Shown here: positions 52,478 to 60,918 of the stretch, one piece after another
How positions within the stretch are numbered: the stretch's first letter is position 1
How the letters are laid out: each line of letters starts with the position of its first letter
From: Candidatus Thiosymbion sp.
GTDB taxonomy: Bacteria; Pseudomonadota; Gammaproteobacteria; Chromatiales; Chromatiaceae
Direction of reading: 5' to 3'
DNA length: 64,000 nucleotides
Assembly: GCA_018435665.1 (NCBI GenBank)
Contig: JAHDND010000048.1
Span: 1-64,000 of the forward strand
Notes under the pieces: generated by a model
Told to the model about the DNA's origin: nothing
The model's database searches: none
The model's input: only the letters and a program-made list of their open reading frames with translations
Position numbers and translations under genes: made by a program

Positions 52478-53077
52478 TCAGACCGGCAGATTGGCGATGG
52501 CCGCTTCCGCCGCGGCGAAGGACTTCTCGGCGCTTTCCGGACCCATATTCATGCCCTCGGCATAGATGAACTCCACGTCGGTCATGCCCAGGAAGCCGAG
52601 GACCTGGCGCAGGTAGGGGGTCTGGGAGTCGGCCGGGGTATCGCGATAGACCCCGCCCCGGGCGCAAGCCACATAGACCCGCTTGCCCTTGAGCAGGCCT
52701 TCGGGCCCGGACTCGGTGTAGCGGAAGGTGATGCCGGCGCGGGCGATGCTGTCGATGAAGCTCTTCAACTGCACCGAGACCCCAAAGTTGTACATGGGCA
52801 CGCCCAGCACCAGGACATTGGCGGCCTGGACCCGGGCGATCATCGCCTCGTCCTGGGCGATGCGGGCGATTTGCTCGGGGGTGCGCTGATCCGCGGGGGT
52901 GAAGAGGGCGGTGACGCCCGCCTCGTCCAGGAAGGGGAGGGGGTTGCGGGCCAGGTCGCGTACCTCGACCTCCGCCTCCGGGTGGTGGCTCTTCAGGTGA
53001 GCGGTGATGGCATTGGCCAGACGGGTGGAGTTGCCGCCCTCGGAGCGGGCGCTGGCGTTGATTTGCAGGATTTTCAT
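52478..53077 (-). CDS. azoR: FMN-dependent NADH:quinone oxidoreductase/azoreductase
   Basis: This 199-aa flavodoxin-fold protein of the AzoR family reduces quinones and azo compounds with NADH. Landmarks are [19 protein letters not shown] (phosphate-binding SxRxxxSxS region), [20 protein letters not shown] (the MYNFxxPxxLK block), [11 protein letters not shown] and [12 protein letters not shown]. It lies about 195 nt from the pirin gene on the same strand and near a divergent LysR regulator. This layout suggests that LysR controls both. Confidence 0.93.
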   Translation of the reverse strand: MKILQINASARSEGGNSTRLANAITAHLKSHHPEAEVEVRDLARNPLPFLDEAGVTALFTPADQRTPEQIARIAQDEAMIARVQAANVLVLGVPMYNFGVSVQLKSFIDSIARAGITFRYTESGPEGLLKGKRVYVACARGGVYRDTPADSQTPYLRQVLGFLGMTDVEFIYAEGMNMGPESAEKSFAAAEAAIANLPV

Positions 53078-53272
53078 CGAGAGGACTCCAGGGTTTGAGT
53101 TAAGGGTGTTTCAGGTTGGTGGAAGGTTGCTGAAAACTGGTCCGGCGGAGCGCCAGACCGGCGCGCCACTGTCTGCACGATGCTGTCTGCACGGCGCTAT
53201 CCGCTCAGCGTTACTGGAACCATGCCCTCTGGGACTTGGCTGCCGGTCGGAGTGCGGCGTAGGTCTGCGATA

Positions 53273-53992
53273 TCAATAGCTTGGCAACTCCACCGGGCGC
53301 AGATCAAAGACCAGCACCTCGGCGTTCTCGCCCTGGGCAAAGGTCAGTTCCCGGACCTGGCGCAGGCGAGCGCCATCGCCGGCGCTCAGGCGCTGGCCAT
53401 TGACCTCCAGGGCGCCGCGAGCCACGTGAACATAGGCATGGCGGTTCTCCGGCAGGGTCAGGACCTGCCGTTCCGCCCCGTCGAAGAGGCCGGCATAGAC
53501 CCGGGCATCCTGATAGACCGACAGGGAACCCTCGGCCCCATCCGGGGAGATGATCAGCCGCAGCCTGCCGCGCTTCTCGGCGTCCGCGAACCGCTGTTGC
53601 TGATAGCGGGGGGTGACCCCTTGGCGGTTGGGGATAATCCAGATTTGCAGGAAGTGCACCAGCTCCTGGCGCGAGGCGTTGAATTCACTGTGACGGATGC
53701 CGGTACCGGCACTCATCATCTGCACGTCACCGGGGCGGATGACGGAGCCGGTGCCCATGGAGTCCTTGTGCTCCAGTGCCCCCTCGAGGACGTAGGAAAA
53801 GATCTCCATGTCGCGGTGACCGTGGGTGTCGAATCCGCGGCCGGGCTGGACCTGGTCGTCGTTGATCACCAGCAGGTCGGAGAAGCCGACCTGTTCCGGA
53901 TCGTAATAGCTGCCAAAGGAAAAGCTATGGCGGGAATGCAGCCAGCCGAGCTTGGCGAGGCCGCGGTCGCCGGCGGGTCTGAGTTCGAGCAT
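53273..53992 (-). CDS. Pirin family protein (YhhW-like)
   Basis: This 239-aa bicupin of the pirin family includes E. coli YhhW-like quercetin 2,3-dioxygenases. The metal-site pattern is visible: FDTHGHRDMEIFSYVLEG with two His and a Glu, and GIRHSEFNAS with another His. FGSYYDPEQVGFSDLLVIND and PGDVQMMSAGTGIRHSE are typical of the family. The start is ATG at 53992, with GGAGG about 7 nt upstream. It is divergent from the LysR gene. Confidence 0.9.
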   Translation of the reverse strand: MLELRPAGDRGLAKLGWLHSRHSFSFGSYYDPEQVGFSDLLVINDDQVQPGRGFDTHGHRDMEIFSYVLEGALEHKDSMGTGSVIRPGDVQMMSAGTGIRHSEFNASRQELVHFLQIWIIPNRQGVTPRYQQQRFADAEKRGRLRLIISPDGAEGSLSVYQDARVYAGLFDGAERQVLTLPENRHAYVHVARGALEVNGQRLSAGDGARLRQVRELTFAQGENAEVLVFDLRPVELPSY

Positions 53993-54338
53993 GGGTGATT
54001 ACCTCCGGTGAAACCTCGCCTGGTCCGCGGGGGGCGGATCGTCGCCGGGACTTGACCGGTCCCCCCGGTGATACCTGGGCTTGGGCTTTGGTTGACTGGA
54101 TGCCCGCGGGCTGGGTCGCCTCGCGGGGGCATCATCAGGATTGGAGGTACTTTACCCACCACGACCGATGCGAAATAGGTGGCGGAACGCAATTGTGTAT
54201 TGCTTAATCAGCAACAATCCGTGGGTAGTTGTCGCTCTAATGCCCGAAGGCCCGAAAGATCGCTCGCCCACCGCCCGGACCCGGCCGCTCGGCCATCGCC
54301 TCTCAGCCCTTCCAGGAGCAAACCGGAGCAAAGCCCGC
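53993..54338. promoter_or_regulatory. Divergent pirin/LysR control region
   Basis: There is no gene in this 346-bp divergent region. The part near 54170-54230 is AT-rich and carries the LysR-type inverted repeat given separately. The remainder is GC-rich without a clear feature. Confidence 0.45.
54200..54214. promoter_or_regulatory. LysR-type operator
   Basis: TTGCTTAATCAGCAA is a 15-bp interrupted palindrome with the T-N11-A core of LysR boxes. It sits in an AT-rich patch between divergent pirin and LysR genes, about 125 nt before the regulator start. This is the classic location for autoregulation and control of the divergent target. Confidence 0.5.
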
Positions 54339-55253
54339 ATGAATCGCTTCGACGCCATGGCCACCTTCATCAAAGTGGCGGAACTGGGGAGTTTTGCCGC
54401 CGCCGCCGGGCGGCTGGGGGTGGCGCGGTCGGTGGTTACCCGCCAGATCGCCGCCCTGGAGGATCACCTGGGCATCAAGCTCATGGTGCGCACCACCCGC
54501 CGCCTGACCCTGACCGCGGGCGGGGCGGTCTATCTGAGCAAGTGTCGGGAAATCCTCGACCTGGTGGAGACGGCGGAGGCGGACGTGATGGCGGACAGCC
54601 TGACCCCCCAGGGACATCTGCGCATCGGCGTGCCACTGAGTTTCGGGCTGAAGAAGCTGGTCCCCTTGCTCCTGGAATTTTCCCAGGCCTATCCACGCAT
54701 CACCCTGGCCACGGACTTCACCGACAGCCCCCAGAACCTGGTGGAGGAGGGCAAGGATCTGCTGGTCCGGGTCGCCTCGCGTCTGGAGCCCGGGGACATC
54801 GCCCGCAAGCTGGGCAGCTCACGGCTCCAGGTCATCGCCACCCCCGCCTACCTGGCCCGCCACGGCGAGCCCCGCCATCCGTCCGAACTCGGTGGACACG
54901 ACCTGATCGGCTACACCTACCGCGGTCAGGTCCAGCCCTGGTCCTTCCGCATCGGTGGTGAGGTGGAAACCTTCTATCTGCCCTTCAAGCTCCAGGCCAA
55001 CAACGGCGAGGCCCTGGCCGAGGCGGCGGTCCGCGATCTGGGGATCACCATGGTCCCCGACTTCGTCGCCGAGGACTATCTGCGGGAGCGAGGGATGGTG
55101 ACCCTGCTCGACGACTTCACCCCGCCGGAGCTGGGCATCTATGTCTTGCTGCCGAGCAACCGCTATCTGCCCCACCGGGTGCGGACCCTGATCGATTTTC
55201 TGGCACGGCGGCTGAGAGGCGCCGCGGAAAAGGGCATCGAGGGATCAGGCTGA
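54339..55253 (+). CDS. LysR family transcriptional regulator
   Basis: This 304-aa regulator has the N-terminal winged HTH FIKVAELGSFAAAAGRLGVA, RSVVTRQIAALEDHLG and LMVRTTRRLTLTAGG (about 9-62). The C-terminal effector domain begins GHLRIGVPLSFG (about 92 on). ATG at 54339 was chosen because the HTH then starts at the usual residue 5-10, with GGAG 10 nt upstream; the frame extends 66 codons farther but is not family-like. It is divergent to the pirin and azoR genes, which it probably regulates. Confidence 0.92.
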   Translation: MNRFDAMATFIKVAELGSFAAAAGRLGVARSVVTRQIAALEDHLGIKLMVRTTRRLTLTAGGAVYLSKCREILDLVETAEADVMADSLTPQGHLRIGVPLSFGLKKLVPLLLEFSQAYPRITLATDFTDSPQNLVEEGKDLLVRVASRLEPGDIARKLGSSRLQVIATPAYLARHGEPRHPSELGGHDLIGYTYRGQVQPWSFRIGGEVETFYLPFKLQANNGEALAEAAVRDLGITMVPDFVAEDYLRERGMVTLLDDFTPPELGIYVLLPSNRYLPHRVRTLIDFLARRLRGAAEKGIEGSG

Positions 55254-55320
55254 ATTCAGTTTCCCCGGACCCTCCCGCCATGCCGAAGACTGAAATGCCG
55301 GGACGGGATAGGGAGCCCGC

Positions 55321-55575
55321 TCAGCCGCCGGTGACGGGCGGGAAGATGGCCACCTCGTCCCCATCCGCGACCGGGGTCTGGGGGGAAGCCAGCTCCTGAT
55401 TGACCGCGGTGAGCAGGGTCTCCCCGGGCCCCAGCACCTCCGCCCAGCGCCCACCACGGGCGCGCAAATGGTCAAGGAGCGCGGCCACGGTGCTAACCGC
55501 CGGTGGCAGGGTCAGGCGCTCCTCGGCGAGGTCGAGCCGTTCCCGCAGGCTGGCGAAGTAGAGCAGCTTGATCAT
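55321..55575 (-). CDS. moaD: Molybdopterin synthase small subunit MoaD
   Basis: This 84-aa ubiquitin-fold sulfur carrier is thiocarboxylated at its C-terminus and donates sulfur in molybdopterin synthesis. It has the MoaD start IKLLYFASLRERL and AVNQELA, and ends PPVTGG with the required C-terminal Gly-Gly. The ATG at 55575 was chosen over the longer frame, which is a shadow of moeA. It follows moeA by 16 nt in a moaB-moeA-moaD unit. Confidence 0.93.
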   Translation of the reverse strand: MIKLLYFASLRERLDLAEERLTLPPAVSTVAALLDHLRARGGRWAEVLGPGETLLTAVNQELASPQTPVADGDEVAIFPPVTGG

Positions 55576-55591
55576 GGGACGGGTCTCCGGA

Positions 55592-56845
55592 TCAGCCCAG
55601 CAACGTCGCCAGGGGCAGGTAGGGCACCATCTCCCCCCGGCGGATGACGCGCCCCGCGGGCAGTTCCACCAGGCCGTCCGCCCAGGCAACGGAGGACAGC
55701 GCCGCTGAGGAACGGCTGGGAAAGACCGTCACCTCCGGCTCACCGTCCGCCCCCCGCTGGAGGCGGGCGCGATGGAACTCGGTGCGTTTGTCCGGTTTCG
55801 GCCAGTCGAAGCCGGCGCGCAGGGGATAAGACCAGGGTTGCAGGTCGCCGCTCACCCCTTGCCGGCGCAAGACCAGGGGCCGGGCCAGGAGGCAGAAGGT
55901 CACGAACAGGGACACGGGATTGCCGGGACTGCCGAAGAAGGGGGTATGCTCGACCCGGCCATAGGCCACTGGCTTGCCGGGGCGGATGGCGAGGCGCCAC
56001 AGGTCAAGGTGGCCCAGTTCCTCCACCGCCGGCTTGAGGTGGTCCTCCTCGCCCACGGAGACGCCGCCGCTGGCGACGATCAGGTCCGCCTCCCGCGCCC
56101 CGCGACGCAGGGCGGCGAGGGTGGCCTCCCGGCTGTCCGCGACGATCCCCAGGTCCAGGATCTCGCACCCCAGCCCCTGGAGCAGGCCCCGGAGGGTGAA
56201 GCGGTTGGAGTTGTAGATCTGCCCCGGCCCCAGGGGCTGGCCAGGCATGACCAGTTCGTCGCCGCTGGCCAGGACCGCCACACGCAGGCGCCGGTAGACG
56301 CGCAACTCACCGACCCCCACCGCCGCGGCCAGGCCGAGGTGCTGGGGGCCGAGGCGGGTCCCGGCGGCCAGCACCTGCCGGCCAGCGCGGATGTCCTCCC
56401 CAGCGCGGCGGATGTTGGACCCCGCCGGGACATCCAGGGGGATTTGCACTTGGTCCCCGCTGGCCTGGCAGACCTCCTGCATCACTACCGTATCGGCCCC
56501 GGGGGGGATCGGTGCCCCGGTGAAGATCCGTGCCGCCGTGCCGGGCGCCAGTGGAACGCCCGTCGCCCCGGCTGGGATGCGCTGGGCCACCCGCAACCGC
56601 CCGCCCGTGGCGGCCAGGTCGGCATGGCGGTAGGCGTAGCCGTCCATGGCGCTGTTGTCCCAGCCGGGGACCTCGATGGTGCTGCTCACCGGGGCGGCGA
56701 GTACGCGCCCCAGTCCGGCCGCCGTCGGCACCGCCTCGGTGTCGCCCACCGGTTCCAGCGGGGCCAGCATCAGGTCGAGGGCCTGGCGCCAGGGCAGCAG
56801 GTGGGTGCCGCCCGCGCTGGGGGGACAGCAATCTTGCGGGTTCAT
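55592..56845 (-). CDS. moeA: Molybdopterin molybdotransferase MoeA
   Basis: MoeA inserts molybdate into adenylylated molybdopterin. The 417-aa protein shows DNSAMDGYA, FTGAPIPPGADTVVMQE, LASGDELVMPGQPLGPGQIY, the MoCF-like ASGGVSVGEEDHLK, and GKPVAYG with FFGSPGNPVS. The C-terminal domain follows (about 340-417). It lies between moaB (9 nt upstream) and moaD. Confidence 0.96.
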   Translation of the reverse strand: MNPQDCCPPSAGGTHLLPWRQALDLMLAPLEPVGDTEAVPTAAGLGRVLAAPVSSTIEVPGWDNSAMDGYAYRHADLAATGGRLRVAQRIPAGATGVPLAPGTAARIFTGAPIPPGADTVVMQEVCQASGDQVQIPLDVPAGSNIRRAGEDIRAGRQVLAAGTRLGPQHLGLAAAVGVGELRVYRRLRVAVLASGDELVMPGQPLGPGQIYNSNRFTLRGLLQGLGCEILDLGIVADSREATLAALRRGAREADLIVASGGVSVGEEDHLKPAVEELGHLDLWRLAIRPGKPVAYGRVEHTPFFGSPGNPVSLFVTFCLLARPLVLRRQGVSGDLQPWSYPLRAGFDWPKPDKRTEFHRARLQRGADGEPEVTVFPSRSSAALSSVAWADGLVELPAGRVIRRGEMVPYLPLATLLG

Positions 56846-56854
56846 AAGGTCACC

Positions 56855-57385
56855 TCAACGTTCCAGCAGGCGGGGAATGAGCTGGGCGAAATTACAGGGG
56901 CGGGTGCGGATGTCCAACTGGGGGCGGAGGATCTCCTCCCAGGCGGTGCGGCAGGCCCCGGTGGAGCCGGGCAGGCAGAAGACGAAGGTGCCGTTCGCCA
57001 GGCCAGCGATGGCGCGGGACTGGACGGTAGAGGTGCCGATGTCCTTGAAGGAGACCTGACGGAACAGTTCCCCAAAGCCCTCGATGACCTTGTCCAGCAG
57101 GGGCAGCAGGGCCTCCGGGGTGCTATCGCGCCCGGTGATCCCGGTGCCGCCGGTGCTGAGGATCACGTTGACCGCTGGATCGGCAATCCAGCGGGACAGA
57201 ACGGCCCGCAACTGATAGACATCGTCACGGACGATCTCCTTGGCCAGTACCTGATGGCCCGCCGCCTCGGCGGCCTCCTTCAGGTACTGCCCGGAACTGT
57301 CCTGCGCCTCGCCGCGACTGTCCGAGACGGTCAGCACCGCGATGTGCAGGGGTACGAAGGCGGTCTCGACGAAATGGTGACTCAT
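56855..57385 (-). CDS. moaB: Molybdenum cofactor biosynthesis protein MoaB
   Basis: This 176-aa MoCF-fold protein of the MoaB/Mog group adenylylates or binds molybdopterin. The landmarks are [16 protein letters not shown] (about 18-33), [25 protein letters not shown] (about 95-115) and [15 protein letters not shown]. It is the first gene of the moaB-moeA-moaD operon on the minus strand. Confidence 0.93.
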   Translation of the reverse strand: MSHHFVETAFVPLHIAVLTVSDSRGEAQDSSGQYLKEAAEAAGHQVLAKEIVRDDVYQLRAVLSRWIADPAVNVILSTGGTGITGRDSTPEALLPLLDKVIEGFGELFRQVSFKDIGTSTVQSRAIAGLANGTFVFCLPGSTGACRTAWEEILRPQLDIRTRPCNFAQLIPRLLER

Positions 57386-57773
57386 TGGTTTCTCCTGGTG
57401 GGGCGGGAATTATACCCAGCGCAACCCGAATTTCGTGTTATGGCCCCTGAGAGCGCCGGGCTTGTACCGCCCACCCCGGGCAGACAGGAACGCCGGCCAT
57501 GCAGCTAGGGAAGCAGTATATCGACCGCATAGCCCCGCACCCGCAGCTCCGGATCAATCACCGTGCAGCGGTCCAAGTCCAACTGACCGCTGGTGATCAC
57601 TCGGTCGAGATCAAAGCCCGCGGCCTTACGCCCCACCTCACCCACCCGCGCCTGCGCCCGGAGCATGCGGGGGCAGGGCATAGGTCCGCCCCCGGGGCAG
57701 GTACTGGGCAGGTATCTTGCGAAAAGACCATAAAAAGACGATATTCAGTCCTTATCAAATCTGGAGCATAGAC
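57386..57773. other. Spacer between moaB and the Phd/RelE-type pair
   Basis: This 388-bp region carries a short minus-strand frame that looks like the end of a lost gene (57505-57681, separate entry). An AT-rich stretch before the antitoxin probably holds its promoter. Confidence 0.4.
57505..57681 (-). pseudogene. Possible gene remnant, 58 aa
   Basis: A minus-strand frame reads AQARVGEVGRKAAGFDLDRV, then ITSGQLDLDRCTVIDPELRV, then RGYAVDILLP and a stop. It looks like real protein in composition, and a second frame just upstream (PAQYLPRGRTYALPPHAP) also looks coding, as if a frameshift or deletion broke one gene. I cannot name the family. Confidence 0.3.
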
Positions 57774-58049
57774 GTGCGCTACTCATCACAAATTAAGCCG
57801 ATCAGCTATCTCAAAGCCAACGCTGCCGAGGTTCTGACCCACCTCGCCGAGCAGCGTGAGCCCCTGGTCATCACCCAGAATGGTGAGGCCAATGCTGTCC
57901 TACAGGACGTCGCCTCGTTCGAAGAGACGCAAGAAGCGCTGGCCTTGCTGAAAATCCTTGCCCTGGGCAACCAGGATGTGGCCGCCGGCAAGGTCAAACC
58001 CGTGGCCGACGTCGTTGCCCGCCTACGCGCCAAGCGCGACATTGTCTGA
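57774..58049 (+). CDS. Phd/YefM-type antitoxin
   Basis: This 91-aa antitoxin has the Phd/YefM N-terminal fold: ISYLKANAAEVLTHLAEQRE then PLVITQNGEANAVLQDVASF. The C-terminal tail would bind the toxin. The GTG start at 57774 has GGAG 8 nt upstream; the frame continues upstream but only through AT-rich leader. Its stop overlaps the toxin start (TGATG). This group usually autoregulates. Confidence 0.85.
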   Translation: MRYSSQIKPISYLKANAAEVLTHLAEQREPLVITQNGEANAVLQDVASFEETQEALALLKILALGNQDVAAGKVKPVADVVARLRAKRDIV

Positions 58050-58390
58050 TGGCTGGCGCACCTGCCAAGTTCGACGTTCTGCTCACCGCGGGGGCGGAGC
58101 AGGACCTGGAGGCCATCCACGACTACATCTCCGCGTTCGACTGTGTGGCCAACGCCAACAACGTGTTGGATGAGTTGCTGAACGTGGTGGAACGTCTGGC
58201 GGAATTTCCGGAACGCGGCAGCTACCCCAAGGAACTGATTGGACTTGGGATTAAAGAATATCGCCAAGCCTTCTTTACGCCGAACCGCGTGATCTACCGT
58301 GTGACAGGCGACCAAGTCATCATTTATCTGATTGCCGATGGAAGGCGTGATATGCAATCGCTACTGTCTCGCCGCTTGCTGGGTGCTTGA
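58049..58390 (+). CDS. RelE/ParE-family toxin
   Basis: This 113-aa protein has the RelE/ParE fold: VLLTAGAEQDLEAIHDYIS, then RLAEFPERGSYPKELIGLG, EYRQAFFTPNRVIYRVTGDQ and VIIYLIADGRRDMQSLLSRRLL. The C-terminal Arg/His cluster is partly kept as DGRRD. Targets in this superfamily are ribosome-bound mRNA (RelE) or gyrase (ParE); the sequence alone does not decide. It is coupled to its antitoxin by a 1-nt overlap. Confidence 0.86.
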   Translation: MAGAPAKFDVLLTAGAEQDLEAIHDYISAFDCVANANNVLDELLNVVERLAEFPERGSYPKELIGLGIKEYRQAFFTPNRVIYRVTGDQVIIYLIADGRRDMQSLLSRRLLGA

Positions 58391-58528
58391 ACATCGGCAA
58401 CCCTCCACTACCGGGGCATCCGTCTTAGAGACTGTCCAGGAACAAACTTTTTTAAATCAATGTACTTATTAATAGGTAACCCACGCCGAAACCGAAACGC
58501 TGCGAGGTGGCCTACGCGCTGGACAGGG

Positions 58529-58813
58529 TCAATGCAGCGCGGCCAATGCCAATTCGGGGGCTTTTTTCAGTACCTTGAGCAGGGATTTGGCGGCGCCTGT
58601 GGGGTAGCGCCTACCCTGCTCCCAATTACGGATGGTCTCCAGGAGCAGTTCGATCCGCGCGGCGAATTCTGCTTGTTTCAATCCCAGGCGCTTACGGACA
58701 CGCAGCACGAGTTTGGCCACTTCCTGCCTGGCTTCCGCTTCATCTGCGGTCGCTTGTCGGGCGAGATCTGCCTCGGTGGTGGCGTCCAGTCGCTCTGGAT
58801 CGATCCGCCCCAA
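58529..58813 (-). CDS. Orphan HTH antitoxin-like regulator, possibly 5' damaged
   Basis: This 94-aa protein has a Cro/C1-type HTH in LGLKQAEFAARIELLLETIR, then NWEQGRRYPTGAAKSLLKVL, as in HigA-like antitoxins. The TTG at 58813 is the start taken here. The same frame stays open and protein-like upstream (RTPLAIPDPADPSSLALG) until a TGA at 58862-58864. An ATG one base away at 58865 is in another frame, so a small deletion near codon 2 may have broken the original start. No partner toxin lies beside it. Confidence 0.6.
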   Translation of the reverse strand: MGRIDPERLDATTEADLARQATADEAEARQEVAKLVLRVRKRLGLKQAEFAARIELLLETIRNWEQGRRYPTGAAKSLLKVLKKAPELALAALH

Positions 58814-58903
58814 GGCCAGAGAGCTTGGATCCGCGGGATCTGGAATTGCTAAAGGTGTTCGTCATACAACCGAAAAGGGCCAGGGGTCAGGGACCTGTCC
58901 GTG

Positions 58904-59443
58904 TCACCAGGTTACCGGTACAAAGCCGGAATCGTTGCGGATGACTACGCCTTCCCCGCTTTGGGCAAGGACGAAAAGCCCCTTGCGGTAGGCATAGCGG
59001 GCGACGTCGTCGGGGAGGACCATGGCGGCGACGGCGCCCATGATCCGTGCTTCCGCGTAGCGGGGCAGGAGTCGCCGCAATTTGCCCAGCCGTGCCAGGT
59101 GCTCATCGACATCGTCGTTGGAGAGGCTGCTCTTGCACTCCACCGCGATGACATCGCTGTCGTTGACCACCAGCAGGTCGATCTCGATGGCCTCGCCGAG
59201 GCGCTCGGCGCTGACGCCACGATGGACCTCATGCACGGCGATGCCGCGTGCCTGGAACAGCCGCACCAAGGCCGGCTTGACCATTTCCTCCACAAAATCC
59301 CCCAGCCTGTTACCCAGGCGGCCAAGGGAGTTCACTACCTTTTTGATCTGGCGATCCGTCTCCTGAAATTTACGGTCAGTATCCTGTTGCGCGGCTACCA
59401 ATTCCCGTAGCAGCGTCCAAACCTCGTTAGCCGTAGCGGACAT
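58904..59443 (-). CDS. PD-(D/E)XK nuclease-like protein (DUF3782 type)
   Basis: This 179-aa protein has a coiled N-terminus (about 5-40; LRELVAAQQDTDRKFQET) and then a restriction-endonuclease-like core. EIDLLVVNDSDVIAVECKSS carries the Asp and the ExK catalytic pair, preceded by GDFVEEMVKPAL with a Glu. Such proteins are common in mobile and accessory regions; their substrate is unknown. It is a single gene on the minus strand, 144 nt from the rhodanese gene. Confidence 0.78.
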   Translation of the reverse strand: MSATANEVWTLLRELVAAQQDTDRKFQETDRQIKKVVNSLGRLGNRLGDFVEEMVKPALVRLFQARGIAVHEVHRGVSAERLGEAIEIDLLVVNDSDVIAVECKSSLSNDDVDEHLARLGKLRRLLPRYAEARIMGAVAAMVLPDDVARYAYRKGLFVLAQSGEGVVIRNDSGFVPVTW

Positions 59444-59587
59444 GATATTGGCCCCCCGATGCGAAATGGGTGAAGAAACTCATTATAGGTCAGTCGTCAT
59501 GTCATTGGGCCGGATCAGGTTTTCCATGCACGATAAAGGGGTCCTTCCCTACAAGGTCATGATGACATTGTTCTAGAACGCGAAGTT

Positions 59588-60529
59588 CTATAACGCAAAC
59601 TCCTCGTCGTAGGGCTTATCCCCCCTGACCACCGGCAAGGTGAGGGCGCGATCCCAGACTCCCCATCCACCATCCACCAGCCGGATGTCCCGGTAGCCCA
59701 GGGCGTGCAATTGCAGCCAACCGAGGCTCATGCGGAAGCCGTCATGGCAGTAGAGGTAGACGGTTTTGTCCTTGGGCACGGCCTGATAGATCTCAGCCAG
59801 CGGGGCATCGTCCCGCCACTTCTGGGTCAGGGGGTCGGTGCCGTCCAGGGAGACGACGTTGATCGCCCCGGGGATGTGCCCGCCCTGCAACGCATGGCGG
59901 ATGATTTCGCCGCTGTACATCTCGGCGGGGCGGGCATCCACCAGCGTGACGCCGGGGTCGCGGCGGGAGACGACGTCAGCGTAGACGTCCGTCCAGTGCA
60001 CGAAGAGGGCGGCATCCGCCTCCTGAAGGGTGACGGTGCCCGGGGCGGGGGCAGGGGAGGGTTCCTGGGTCAGTTCGTTGAGACCGCTCCACTCCAGCGC
60101 GCCGCCGTCGAGGATTTTGATCTGGTCGGAATTGAAGCCGTAGAGCCGCAGCAGGTAGAAGAGGCGGGCGGCCAGGGCCGAGCGGGCATCGTCATAGAGG
60201 ACTAGGGTGGAGTCGTCATTCACCCCCCATCGGCGCAGGGTCGCCTGGAAGGCCTCACGGGAGGGGAAGGCCATGATCACCGGCCCCTCATTGTCCCCCA
60301 GGTCCTTGAACCGCTGGACCTGGATGGCGCCAGGGATGTGGCCGACCGTGAAGTAGCGGTGGGGGTGATAGCGCACCTCCAGCACGACGAGCCTGGGATT
60401 GCTGTCCCGCTCCGCGGCGAGCCAGTCCGCATCGACCAGAAAGTCCCGGGCCGCTAGGACGGGGTTGAGAACGGTTAGCAGCAGGGCGAGCGTCAGGAGT
60501 CGCGTTTTGAGGAAGGGGGGGGCGTGCAT
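59588..60529 (-). CDS. Periplasmic tandem-rhodanese sulfurtransferase
   Basis: This 313-aa protein is exported (signal peptide core LLTLALLLTVLNPVLA). It has two rhodanese domains. The N-terminal one (about 30-155) has Asp in the loop LVLYDDARSALAAR, so it is the inactive half. The C-terminal one (about 180-300) has the active-site Cys in VYLYCHDGFRMS. Overall it resembles thiosulfate/3-mercaptopyruvate sulfurtransferases. Export suggests a role in periplasmic sulfur chemistry, which fits a sulfur-oxidising host, but no partner genes are adjacent. Confidence 0.9.
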   Translation of the reverse strand: MHAPPFLKTRLLTLALLLTVLNPVLAARDFLVDADWLAAERDSNPRLVVLEVRYHPHRYFTVGHIPGAIQVQRFKDLGDNEGPVIMAFPSREAFQATLRRWGVNDDSTLVLYDDARSALAARLFYLLRLYGFNSDQIKILDGGALEWSGLNELTQEPSPAPAPGTVTLQEADAALFVHWTDVYADVVSRRDPGVTLVDARPAEMYSGEIIRHALQGGHIPGAINVVSLDGTDPLTQKWRDDAPLAEIYQAVPKDKTVYLYCHDGFRMSLGWLQLHALGYRDIRLVDGGWGVWDRALTLPVVRGDKPYDEEFAL

Positions 60530-60645
60530 GGTGTCTCGGTTCTGGGGTTGATTACAGGATGAAGTGGTCCAGGTTGGGATCCAGATAGGTCGGGCGCGAT
60601 TGCCGTTTGTGCTATTTTTTCATTTTCTTCCAATGAAGGTGGTCC

Positions 60646-60918
60646 ATGACAACGGTAACCGTTTCCGATAAAGGTCAGGTGGTCATCCCAGCGGCTATAC
60701 GCAGACGCCTGGGAATTGCACCAGGAAGTCAACTGGATATAGAACTGGTTGGCGATGCCATCCAGGTCCGCCAAGTGAAACGCGCCAAGCCAACGCGCCC
60801 GGAGGATGGTTATGGCATGTTGGTCAGCGGCAAACCAGGGCAACGCAGCTTGCTGGACTTTGACGTCGCTACGGCCATGCGGCTTACCCATGATGGCGGC
60901 GGATATGATCGCCCTTGA
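60646..60918 (+). CDS. vapB: VapB antitoxin, AbrB/SpoVT type
   Basis: This 90-aa antitoxin has the swapped-hairpin AbrB fold: TVTVSDKGQVVIPAAIRRRL, then GIAPGSQLDIEL. The C-terminal part (KPGQRSLLDFDVATAMRL) would wrap the PIN toxin. ATG at 60646 follows GAAGGTGG. Its end overlaps the toxin start by 14 nt, so the two are coupled. Such antitoxins normally bind their own promoter. Confidence 0.88.
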   Translation: MTTVTVSDKGQVVIPAAIRRRLGIAPGSQLDIELVGDAIQVRQVKRAKPTRPEDGYGMLVSGKPGQRSLLDFDVATAMRLTHDGGGYDRP

